From Leptothrix cholodnii SP-6 (GTDB lineage Bacteria; Pseudomonadota; Gammaproteobacteria; Burkholderiales; Burkholderiaceae_C): a stretch of DNA of 64,000 nt. Positions within the stretch are counted from its first letter, which is position 1. Every line of letters starts with the position of its first letter. Below, piece by piece: positions 9,347 to 19,515 of this stretch. Made by a program: the position numbers and the translations under genes. Where the stretch lies: NCBI RefSeq assembly GCF_000019785.1, contig NC_010524.1, forward strand, positions 2,108,001 through 2,172,000, read 5' to 3'. The notes under the pieces were generated by a model. The model was not told where the DNA came from. It did no database searches and saw nothing but the letters and a program-made list of their open reading frames with translations.

Positions 9347-10924
9347 ATGGCCGAACCCATCCTGCTTGCCCAACACGGCGAGATCGAATGCCACATGCTG
9401 CCGGCGCTGGCCAACCGTCACGGCCTGATCACCGGCGCCACCGGCACCGGCAAGACCATCACGCTGCAGAAGCTGGCCGAGAGCTTCTCGCTGATCGGCG
9501 TGCCGGTCTTCATGGCCGACGTCAAGGGCGACCTGACCGGCATCACGCAGACCGGCAGCGCCAACGCCAGGCTGGCCAAGGTGCTGGCCGAACGCGGCTT
9601 GCCCGAGCCGGCCTGGGGCGCCTGCCCGGCCACGCTGTGGGACGTCTTCGGCGAGCAGGGCCACCCGGTGCGCGCCACCGTGTCCGACATGGGCCCGCTG
9701 CTGCTGGCGCGCATGCTCAACCTCAACGAGACGCAGCAGGGCGTGCTGTCGATGGCGTTTCGCATCGCCGACGACAACGGCCTGCTGCTGCTCGACCTGA
9801 AGGATCTGCGCGCCATGCTGCAGTACCTGGGCGAGAACGCCAGCGAGTTCACGACCGAATACGGCAACATCAGCGCCGCCTCGGTGGGCGCGATCCAGCG
9901 CGGCCTGCTGCAGATCGAGGAGCAAGGCGGCGACAGGTTCTTCGGCGAGCCGATGCTCGCGATCGACGACTTCATGCAGACCGTCGACGGCCGCGGTGTC
10001 ATCAACATCCTGGCCGCTGACAAGCTGATGAACGCGCCGCGGCTCTACGCCACCTTCCTGCTGTGGATGCTGTCGGAGCTGTTCGAACTGCTGCCCGAGG
10101 TCGGCGACCTCGAGAAGCCCAAGCTCGCGTTCTTCTTCGACGAGGCGCACCTGCTGTTCAAGGACGCGCCGGCCGCGCTGGTCGAGCGCATCGAGCTGGT
10201 GGTGCGGCTGGTGCGCTCCAAGGGCGTGGGCGTCTATTTCGTGACGCAGAACCCGCTCGACATCCCCGACAGCGTGCTCGGCCAGCTCGGCAACCGCATC
10301 CAGCACGCGCTGCGCGCCTTCACGCCGCGTGACCAGAAGGCGGTCAAGGCGGCGGCCGAGACCATGCGCGCCAACCCCGGGCTCGACGTCGCCAGCGCGA
10401 TCACCGAGCTGGCGGTCGGCGAGGCGCTGGTCAGCCTGCTCGACGAGAAGGGCCGCCCGGGCGTGACCCAGCGCGTCTTCGTGCTGCCGCCGGGCAGCCA
10501 GATCGGCCCGATCGATGCCGAGCAGCGCAAGCGCCTGCTCGCCGAATCGCTGGTCGCGGGGGTCTACGAAAAGACCATCGACCGCGAATCGGCGCATGAA
10601 AAGCTCAAGGGCCGCGCCGCGCAATCCGTCGAAGCGGGCGAACACAAGCGTGACGGTGGCGGCCTGGCCGGCCGAGGCGCCGGTGCGGGCGAGGCCGCCC
10701 CCGGTGCCGCCGACGAGAGCGGCGGCGGCATGGCGGGCGCGCTGATGAGCGGCCTGGGCGGCTTGCTGTTCGGCTCGACCGGGCCGCGCGGCGGCCGCCA
10801 TGACGGCCTGGCGCAGACCATGGCCAAGTCGGCGGTGCGCTCGGTCGGCTCGGCGGTCGGCCGCGAGATCATCCGCGGCGTGCTGGGCTCGCTGCTGGGC
10901 GGCGGCTCGTCACGGCGTCGCTGA
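9347..10924 (+). CDS. HerA-like P-loop ATPase, DUF853 (YjgR-type)
   Basis: A 525-residue ATPase of the HerA/FtsK-type DUF853 family; members are poorly characterised, and a DNA-pumping or helicase role is inferred. The ATG at 9347 has GGAG at 9337-9340. Walker A is [16 protein letters not shown] (about residue 28). [13 protein letters not shown] follows, the Walker B segment is [12 protein letters not shown], and sensor-like motifs are [20 protein letters not shown] and [20 protein letters not shown]. The last 100 residues are Gly/Ala-rich low complexity ([13 protein letters not shown]) ending GGGSSRRR, normal for YjgR. The DUF1499 gene follows after 11 bp. Confidence 0.9.
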   Translation: MAEPILLAQHGEIECHMLPALANRHGLITGATGTGKTITLQKLAESFSLIGVPVFMADVKGDLTGITQTGSANARLAKVLAERGLPEPAWGACPATLWDVFGEQGHPVRATVSDMGPLLLARMLNLNETQQGVLSMAFRIADDNGLLLLDLKDLRAMLQYLGENASEFTTEYGNISAASVGAIQRGLLQIEEQGGDRFFGEPMLAIDDFMQTVDGRGVINILAADKLMNAPRLYATFLLWMLSELFELLPEVGDLEKPKLAFFFDEAHLLFKDAPAALVERIELVVRLVRSKGVGVYFVTQNPLDIPDSVLGQLGNRIQHALRAFTPRDQKAVKAAAETMRANPGLDVASAITELAVGEALVSLLDEKGRPGVTQRVFVLPPGSQIGPIDAEQRKRLLAESLVAGVYEKTIDRESAHEKLKGRAAQSVEAGEHKRDGGGLAGRGAGAGEAAPGAADESGGGMAGALMSGLGGLLFGSTGPRGGRHDGLAQTMAKSAVRSVGSAVGREIIRGVLGSLLGGGSSRRR

Positions 10925-10935
10925 GGGGCGGCGCG

Positions 10936-11424
10936 ATGATCTGGGTGGTCCGTCTGATCATGCTCGGCGTCGGCCTGACGCTGCTGGTGCTGCTGGCGGC
11001 TCAGCTGGGGCTGTTCCAGGGCCAGGCGCCGGGCGACCTGGGCGTGCGTGACGGCCGGCTGAAGCCCCCGTCGCGCACCCCCAACAGCGTCAGCAGCCAG
11101 GCCGATCTCTACCCCGAGCATCCGCAGCTCGCCTACGCCCGCATCGAGCCGCTGCCGATGCCGGGCGATGCGCGCCAGACGATGGCGCGCCTGCAGGGCG
11201 TGGTCGGCGCGATGCGCGGCGCGCGCATCGTCGAGCAGAAGGACGACTACCTCTACGCCCGCTTCACCACGCCGCTGATGCGTTATGTCGACGATGTCGA
11301 GTTCTGGCTCGACCCGGTCGCGCAGGTGGTGCAGGTGCGCTCGGCCTCGCGCCTGGGCCACGGCGACCTGGGGCTCAACCGCAAGCGCGTCGAGCAGATC
11401 CGGGCGGCACTCGCCAGCCCTTGA
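10936..11424 (+). CDS. DUF1499 family membrane-anchored protein
   Basis: A 162-residue protein with one N-terminal hydrophobic segment (MIWVVRLIMLGVGLTLLVLL), so probably inner-membrane anchored with a periplasmic domain. The DUF1499 core is visible: PNSVSSQAD, a DDYLYARFTTPLMRYVDDVE strand pair, and VVQVRSASRLGHGDLGLNR, the most conserved stretch (SRxGxxDxGxNRxR). It starts 11 bp after the HerA-like gene and is probably co-transcribed with it. Function of the family is unknown. Confidence 0.85.
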   Translation: MIWVVRLIMLGVGLTLLVLLAAQLGLFQGQAPGDLGVRDGRLKPPSRTPNSVSSQADLYPEHPQLAYARIEPLPMPGDARQTMARLQGVVGAMRGARIVEQKDDYLYARFTTPLMRYVDDVEFWLDPVAQVVQVRSASRLGHGDLGLNRKRVEQIRAALASP

Positions 11425-11543
11425 ACGGCTGCGCGCCAAGGGCGAAAGCGGGTAAACCCGCCCGATAGAATCCGCCGCCAAGGCGCTACAGCAGCCGGCC
11501 CCGCCGCCTGGCGCCACCCCATCCACAGCCTGCACGGGTTCCC

Positions 11544-13403
<1,860 letters not shown>

Positions 13404-13424
13404 TGTCGCCGGCACCGGCCCGCG

Positions 13425-14066
13425 TCAAAGCACGAAGATGCTCACCGGATCGCTCCAGCGCCCGCCGCCTTTGCCGTTGACACCGCGCACGCGCACCCAC
13501 GTGTCCTGCTTGACGGGCAGATCGGTGATCGTGATGCCCGTGCTGCCGATGGCCGTCAGTGCGTGTTTCCAGTTGGCGTCCAGCATCGGGTCGCCCTGGG
13601 TGACTTGCATCTCGTAGCTGCCGGCTCCGTCCAGGCGCCGCATGCGCACGTCGACGCTGCCGCTGATCTGGCCGTGCAGCAGCTTCAAGCCGTCCGGCGC
13701 CGGCAGCTGATCGGTGCCGGGCCGGCTGTTCTCGCGGCGCAGGTCGAATCGGGTCGTGGCCAGCGCCTGCGCATCGGCGCGATCGGCAAATTCGAGGTAC
13801 TGCGCCAGCTTCCTGAGCATCTCGGTCAGCACCTCGCGCGCCACCTTGCGCTGGCCGATCTTGGCGGTGTCGCGCGTGCCGCAGGCTTGAACGGCATCGC
13901 GGTAGGTTTCCAGGGCGGCGGTCAACGTCGCCGTGCTCGGCGCCGGCGCCGGCCACGGCTCGGGAAAATGCGGATTGGCGATCATCGCCCGGATGATGAC
14001 GTCGGCCTTGGCCTGGAATCCAGCTTCGTTGAGCTGGTCGAACTGCACTATCAGCCTCGTTTGCAT
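13425..14066 (-). CDS. Uncharacterised protein with a C-terminal fibronectin type III-like domain
   Basis: I do not recognise a named family for the whole protein. The 213-residue product starts MQTRLIVQFDQLNEAGFQA. It has a helical N-terminal half (about residues 1-95, Lys/Arg/Glu rich: KVAREVLTEMLRKLAQYLEF). The C-terminal half looks like a fibronectin III fold: SGSVDVRMRRLDGAGSYEMQ, then ITDLPVKQDTWVRVRGVNGK and a final SDPVSIFVL strand. There is no signal peptide or membrane segment. ATG 14066 is chosen over an upstream in-frame ATG because the upstream codons read as non-coding. It is convergent with glnS; function is unknown. Confidence 0.7.
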   Translation of the reverse strand: MQTRLIVQFDQLNEAGFQAKADVIIRAMIANPHFPEPWPAPAPSTATLTAALETYRDAVQACGTRDTAKIGQRKVAREVLTEMLRKLAQYLEFADRADAQALATTRFDLRRENSRPGTDQLPAPDGLKLLHGQISGSVDVRMRRLDGAGSYEMQVTQGDPMLDANWKHALTAIGSTGITITDLPVKQDTWVRVRGVNGKGGGRWSDPVSIFVL

Positions 14067-14247
14067 GAAAACTCCCATGGGGGTGGTTGGAGATTTCATT
14101 GTTCGTGCTGACACCCCCCAGGCCGTCTCCCTCCAAAGGGGGTATCGGCGTGAGGAAATCACACCGGCGGAAGTGGTTTTGGGGGATACGGGCGCTGCCG
14201 TACGCTGCGCAGCCGGTTGCGTAGCCAGCGCGTGGTTCCTTCGGCCT

Positions 14248-14706
14248 CTACTTCTGAAACTGGATCGGCGCGCCGTTGACTGCCCAGGCGACGCCGAATC
14301 GGTCGGTCAGCATGCCGAAGACCTCGGCCCAGAACGACGGCGCAAGGGGCATCGTGACCTGGCCACCCTGCGAAAGCGCGTCGAACGCGCTGCGCGCCTG
14401 ATCGACCGTGTCGTACTGCAGCGCAAGCATCACGCCCTTGATGCCGTCGAAGGGCATGCCGGGCGGGACGTCGCCCGCGAAAATCATGGCGCCCCCGGGC
14501 AGCGCCAGGCAGGCGTGCATGATGCCGTCGCCCGTGGGCGGCGCGCCGCCGTCGGCGCAGCCCGTGTCGGCGTTGGCGGGCGACGCTGGCATGTCGGCGT
14601 ACGACATCATCGTTTCGATGGTCGCGCCAAGGGTCTTGGCGTAGAACGCATACGCCTCTCGCGTCGTCCCGGGAAAACTCAGGTAAGGGGTAACGGTCGT
14701 GGTCAT
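14248..14706 (-). CDS. VOC family protein (PhnB-like glyoxalase/bleomycin-resistance fold)
   Basis: A 152-residue PhnB-like VOC protein. It starts MTTTVTPYLSFPGTTREAYA and has a central GGAMIFAGDVPPGMPFDG strand-loop and the C-terminal block LAPSFWAEVFGMLTDRFGVA typical of PhnB homologues. AAGGAG lies seven bases before the ATG at 14706, so that start is chosen over an in-frame ATG 30 codons upstream. No substrate can be named. PhnB-like and DUF1428 genes are often neighbours; here a DUF1428 gene with the same orientation lies 8 kb to the right, with the defence island in between. Confidence 0.85.
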   Translation of the reverse strand: MTTTVTPYLSFPGTTREAYAFYAKTLGATIETMMSYADMPASPANADTGCADGGAPPTGDGIMHACLALPGGAMIFAGDVPPGMPFDGIKGVMLALQYDTVDQARSAFDALSQGGQVTMPLAPSFWAEVFGMLTDRFGVAWAVNGAPIQFQK

Positions 14707-15270
14707 CGCATCTCCTTCGAGCGAGTCATGGAGGTCATCAAGTCCGACGATATGGCCGGTACTCCCACGACGAACGACCGGCAGCGGTTTCGACAACGTC
14801 CCATCGGCGGCTCGCGATGGCGTTGCGCTTACGCGTCAGGACTTGAGCTGAAGGACAGCTGCCGGCCGGGATCGTGGCGTTGGCACGGTCGACCGGCAGT
14901 TTCCGTTGACTGCGACCCGCGGGAGTCGATCCGTTGCTGCCGGTCTGCTCAGGGTCACCAACGGCAGCAACGCAGCGGTTGCGGTGAGTGGCGGCCGGCG
15001 GGCGGACTCACGCTGACCGCCATCAAGCCGACCTCCAACCTATCGGTCGGCGCTGCCATAAATGTCAGCGAAGGGAGGGACAGCTGCCGCCCGAGTTGCC
15101 ACCTTGACGTCTCGAACCGTGAACGACCGGTCCGTGCCAGCGCGGCGGACTCGACTCGACCCTTAGACGTCGTAGCCAACGCGACCCCCAGATCCGGAGT
15201 GCAGGGGAAGCGGTCATTCAACTTGACGGCTCGAAGGGCGACTCCCGGCACGTAGCCGGCGGCAGCGGCC
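14707..15270. other. Long intergenic region at the left edge of the accessory island
   Basis: About 560 bp without a credible gene. It contains the left copy of a diverged hairpin repeat (listed separately) and several short GC-rich palindromic stretches. Open frames here have no start-proximal ribosome site and read as repeat translation. No integrase, tRNA or attachment site is visible. Confidence 0.6.
14925..15045 (-). repeat. Diverged hairpin repeat, left copy
   Basis: Read on the minus strand this element resembles 22185-22320 on the plus strand: both contain GTCAGCGTGAGT, then CCGCA-CCGCTGCG-TGCTGCC, then CGGCAGCAACGG-TCGA. The arms GTTGCTGCCG (14933-14942) and CGGCAGCAAC (14962-14971) form a perfect 10 bp stem with a 19-base loop. 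It lies between the VOC gene and the helicase gene. Confidence 0.65.
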
Positions 15271-16302
15271 TCAGGAGCGCCTGCAGGCCTTCAGCAGTGA
15301 CTCGGGGACGAAGGTGAGCTTGCCCCTCGCCCGGGAACAGGCAACGTACAGCTTGTTGCGTGTCTCCGGGTTGATTGTGCGGAAGCTGCTGGCTTGCCAC
15401 GCCTTCACGTTCCCTGGATTCAGGGCTACACACACATCTCCGTAGCTGTCCATGCCCTTCGAAGCGCCCCAGTTCTGCGAGAAGCAGCCGTACTTGTAGT
15501 GCTCCTTGTAGAACAGCTTGACTGTCGCCGGATCTTCGAAGAGAGCGGCCACTGCGGTTGGATCGTCTTCGAATCGCACCACGCTGGCCCGCTCGTCATG
15601 CGACTCGATCTCGATGCCGATCATCTGCGTGATGAAGTCACAGACGCTCTTGCTGCACCGGCGGCTCCGCTTGAGGCTGTCGGTGTCGACGTTCAGCCGA
15701 GCCCGCTCGAACTTCTTCTTGTAGGCGCCGTAGTCGGCGTGAAGGCTTGCGTTGACGTTGCCGTCACGACTCGTGTCGAACGTGTGCTGGTGGAAGTCGC
15801 CGACAAAGGTCATGTCCAAGCGAGCCTCGCTGATGGCCATCAGGAAGTTGAAGTCGTGCCCTCCGAAGTCCTGGACCTCGTCCACGAGGAACACATCGAA
15901 GTACTTCTCCATCCGCGCCACCACGGCGCCGTGCAGGCCGCATTGCTCGATGAACTTGGCGAGCCGGTTGGCATACAGCCAGCGGCCAGCCGTCATGTAG
16001 CGCCGGTCATTGGTCAGGGGGTAGTTCGGAAACCGCTCTGGCGTGCTGAAGGTGATGCCCCGCGTGCCCTTCTTGGATCGCAGGAACGGCCGGTAGCAAA
16101 AGCTATGCAGGAAGCTGAAGTAAGTGTAGATCGCGATGTTGGGCGGCACGTAGCCGAAGCGCTCGATGACCTTGGCCCGCAGGTTGTCGTGATTGGCGTC
16201 GGTGTAGGTGACCAGCAGGAAGCGCCGCACCTCGTCCAGCGCGGCAATCAGGCTGGTGGTCTTGCCCGAGCCGGCAACCGCGAAAACTACGCGCTTATCC
16301 AT
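15271..16302 (-). CDS. Compact UvrD-like superfamily 1 helicase (GajB-like)
   Basis: A 343-residue SF1A helicase. Motif I AVAGSGKTTSLIAAL starts at residue 7, motif II is VFLVDEVQDFGGHD (about 141), motif III is MTFVGDFHQHTF (about 170), a motif IV-like stretch is SLKRSRRCSKS, and motif VI is LYVACSRARGKLTF (about 325). UvrD and Rep are about 700 residues and GajB about 490, so the 1B/2B insertions are mostly absent. The ATG at 16302 overlaps the nuclease stop codon by 16 bp, indicating coupled translation. By analogy with Gabija, the helicase would sense or process DNA ends for the OLD nuclease; this is inference. Codon use is less GC-rich than the flanks. Confidence 0.85.
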   Translation of the reverse strand: MDKRVVFAVAGSGKTTSLIAALDEVRRFLLVTYTDANHDNLRAKVIERFGYVPPNIAIYTYFSFLHSFCYRPFLRSKKGTRGITFSTPERFPNYPLTNDRRYMTAGRWLYANRLAKFIEQCGLHGAVVARMEKYFDVFLVDEVQDFGGHDFNFLMAISEARLDMTFVGDFHQHTFDTSRDGNVNASLHADYGAYKKKFERARLNVDTDSLKRSRRCSKSVCDFITQMIGIEIESHDERASVVRFEDDPTAVAALFEDPATVKLFYKEHYKYGCFSQNWGASKGMDSYGDVCVALNPGNVKAWQASSFRTINPETRNKLYVACSRARGKLTFVPESLLKACRRS

Positions 16303-17855
16303 GCCACCGCCTGCTGGATGTAGCCCGGAACGACCAGCAGAGCTCCCTTCTTCTCCAGCAGCTGGAATGCAGCTTCGGTTTTGTTTTTCAGCATGTAGTC
16401 CTCGACGCTCAACTTCTTGCGCCCCGGTGCGAACAACTCGTCGCACACCGCCTGGTTGTCACGGTACATGCAGACCTCGAAGGTGTGCCGCGCGCTGTCC
16501 ACGTCGGCGAAGACCTGGATGGAGGCCGAGACATGGTCGGCGTAGTTCGCCACGCAGTTGGCGGCGTAGTCGCCGTCGTTGTCACGGATGGCCGCCACCT
16601 TGATGCCCAGCAGCTTCGCCAGCTCCAGGTAGCGCTTGAAGCTGGTGCCGTCGACCGAGATTACATGGACGCCATCGGCGTCTTGGCTGTGCCCAGGCGC
16701 ACTGAGCTTGTAGAGCGCTTCCATCAAGATGAACTCGGCATCGCCCTCCACCAGGATCGCCTTCTTGCACAGCGCCAGTTCCAGCACGTTGTTGTCCGGC
16801 GCCTTCATGAAGAACTCGGCCGTGCCTTGGCTTAGATTCTTGAGGCTCGCCGGCCGCGACGGGTTCTCCTCGCTCAGAATCAGCACCTTCTTCAGGTTCA
16901 GGCGCGTGGCGATGAAGCTGCTGTGGGTAGCGACGAAGAGCTGCTTTTTCACCGAGGCCCGGATGCGCTCGATAAGCTTGCGCATGTGGACGTGGCTGAG
17001 GTGGTTCTCTGGTTCCTCCAGCAGCAGAACGTCCAGTGCATGCTCCTGATTGCGCAGCGCGAACTCGGTCTTGATGAAGCACTGGCGGCCCTTGCCTTTG
17101 CTGTCGACCGGGATGTCGTCCTCGGTGAGGATGATGTCGGTCTCGACACTGGCCTTGGGGCTCGTACGGACATCAAACTTGTAGTCCTTCAGCGCTTCGT
17201 TCATCGCCTTGAAGGCTTTATCCCTAAAGTTTGCCTTGGCCTTGCGGTACTCGAAGCCGTGCTGGTTGCGCTGCGCGACGGTCGCATGCGCGGCGTACAT
17301 GGCGCGCGTGTATTCGCGCGTGGCGTACTCATTGTTGATCTGCGAGCTGTCGATCAGCAGGTGCCGCAGCGGCTTCTTGTGAGGAAAGACCGCCTCGTCG
17401 GAAAACGTCTGGAAGTGAATGCCGTAGTACTCGAACGGGAAGTTGTCGTGCTTCTCGGCCAGGATCGCCTGGACCTCCCGCGTGTACTCGTCGGCCGGCC
17501 GGCACACCATCTTGATGCCTAGGTGGTCGACGCCTTTGCTATTGTTACGGCCATCTAGGTCATGGCGCCCCGGCAGGTCATCGAAATAGACTTCAATCAA
17601 TAGCTCGGGCAGGTCTGCGACCTTGCGGCCACCGGCCAAGAACTCCGCAATGCAGTCGGCGTTGAACAGGGCTTCGATTCCGATGCTCTCGACCTTGCTG
17701 CGGCTGGCGCTGAGCACGATTTCCATCGCCTGCAGCACCGAACTTTTGCCAGCCTCGTTGCCGCCCACCAGGATGTTCAGCTCACCGTCGAATTCCAGCT
17801 CCAGCGTCCTGAAGCGCTTGAAATTCTTAAGCACCAATCGTCTTATTGTTACCAC
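16287..17855 (-). CDS. OLD-family ATP-dependent nuclease (ABC ATPase + TOPRIM), GajA-like
   Basis: A 522-residue protein with an SMC/RecF-type ATPase N-terminus: MVTIRRLVLKNFKRFRTLEL, Walker A GGNEAGKSS at residues 31-39, and Walker B DVLLLEEPENHLS near 278 followed by FVATHSSFIATRL. The C-terminal TOPRIM domain has the catalytic Glu in AILVEGDAEFILMEAL (about 368), ISVDGTSFKRYLELAK, and the acidic AAIRDNDGDY (about 426). This is the class 2 OLD layout, and its partner is a UvrD-like helicase as in Gabija (GajA is about 580 residues). The start is GTG at 17855 with TTGGAG nine bases upstream. An antiphage role is inferred from architecture and pairing. Confidence 0.9.
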   Translation of the reverse strand: MVTIRRLVLKNFKRFRTLELEFDGELNILVGGNEAGKSSVLQAMEIVLSASRSKVESIGIEALFNADCIAEFLAGGRKVADLPELLIEVYFDDLPGRHDLDGRNNSKGVDHLGIKMVCRPADEYTREVQAILAEKHDNFPFEYYGIHFQTFSDEAVFPHKKPLRHLLIDSSQINNEYATREYTRAMYAAHATVAQRNQHGFEYRKAKANFRDKAFKAMNEALKDYKFDVRTSPKASVETDIILTEDDIPVDSKGKGRQCFIKTEFALRNQEHALDVLLLEEPENHLSHVHMRKLIERIRASVKKQLFVATHSSFIATRLNLKKVLILSEENPSRPASLKNLSQGTAEFFMKAPDNNVLELALCKKAILVEGDAEFILMEALYKLSAPGHSQDADGVHVISVDGTSFKRYLELAKLLGIKVAAIRDNDGDYAANCVANYADHVSASIQVFADVDSARHTFEVCMYRDNQAVCDELFAPGRKKLSVEDYMLKNKTEAAFQLLEKKGALLVVPGYIQQAVAWISA

Positions 17856-18155
17856 TTCTTATTGCTCCAATTCCGAATTCGGATCTGCAATCCCAGCACT
17901 ACTGCCAAGGATGGGGCGCACAATCAGATGAATGCAGAGTCACACAGCCGGGATGGTAGCTGCGCAACGACCGCCGCTCAGTCCTGGCGTTTGCAGCGCT
18001 TCTACAATGGCTGCGCTCTAACCTAGTGGGGCCTGCCGTGTAGACCACCTGGAACCCTGTGGGTCGCACTCTGCCAGCCCTTCATTCCGTTCGTCCTTCA
18101 CCCATGATTGCGGAACCCCTTCTGAAGCTGTCTTGGACCAGAGTGAGGATGTGGC
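17856..18155. other. Divergent region between the nuclease and the CHAT operon
   Basis: A 300 bp gap that should contain the promoters of the minus-strand nuclease-helicase pair and of the plus-strand gene fragment at 18156. It is clearly more A+T rich next to the nuclease start. I see no certain -35/-10 elements and no small gene. Confidence 0.5.
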
Positions 18156-18185
18156 ATGGCACTGGACTTGTTCGCTGAGACGGGG
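18156..18185 (+). pseudogene. 5' fragment of a gene truncated by the IS3-family insertion
   Basis: ATG at 18156 is preceded by GAGG seven bases upstream and opens the frame MALDLFAETG before the left inverted repeat of the IS begins. The frame then runs into IS sequence and stops at 18300-18302. It looks like a genuine translation start cut by the insertion, probably the first gene of the operon that now begins with the CHAT protease. Ten residues are too few to name a family. Confidence 0.5.
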
Positions 18186-18196
18186 AAGTGTGCTGG

Positions 18197-19441
<1,245 letters not shown>

Positions 19442-19495
19442 AGACAGCCAAGTCGAACCGGATTTGGCGGCGCACACGCAGCAGACCTGCTCTAA
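19442..19495 (+). pseudogene. Probable 3' fragment of the IS-interrupted gene
   Basis: Immediately right of the IS, one plus-strand frame reads RQPSRTGFGGAHAADLL and stops at TAA 19493-19495, 20 bases before the CHAT start codon. That spacing is what the end of an upstream operon gene would give. The alternative frame is open into the CHAT gene but is Arg-rich (RIWRRTRSRPAL) and looks non-coding. Too short to name; joining it to the 5' fragment gives only about 27 codons, so sequence was probably lost as well. Confidence 0.4.
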
Positions 19496-19515
19496 ACGCC
19501 TCACTCCCACTGCCG

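Noticed and set aside
14107..14247. C-run/G-run stem (ACCCCCC...AGGGGGT) upstream of the fibronectin-like gene as a regulatory element.
   Set aside because: Short, with no T-run or conserved core visible; such stretches are common between genes in this group.
18156..18185. MALDLFAETG as the start of a C5 DNA methyltransferase (DLFAGxGG motif).
   Set aside because: Only a few residues resemble motif I, and the key Gly pattern is absent. Ten residues cannot support a family call.
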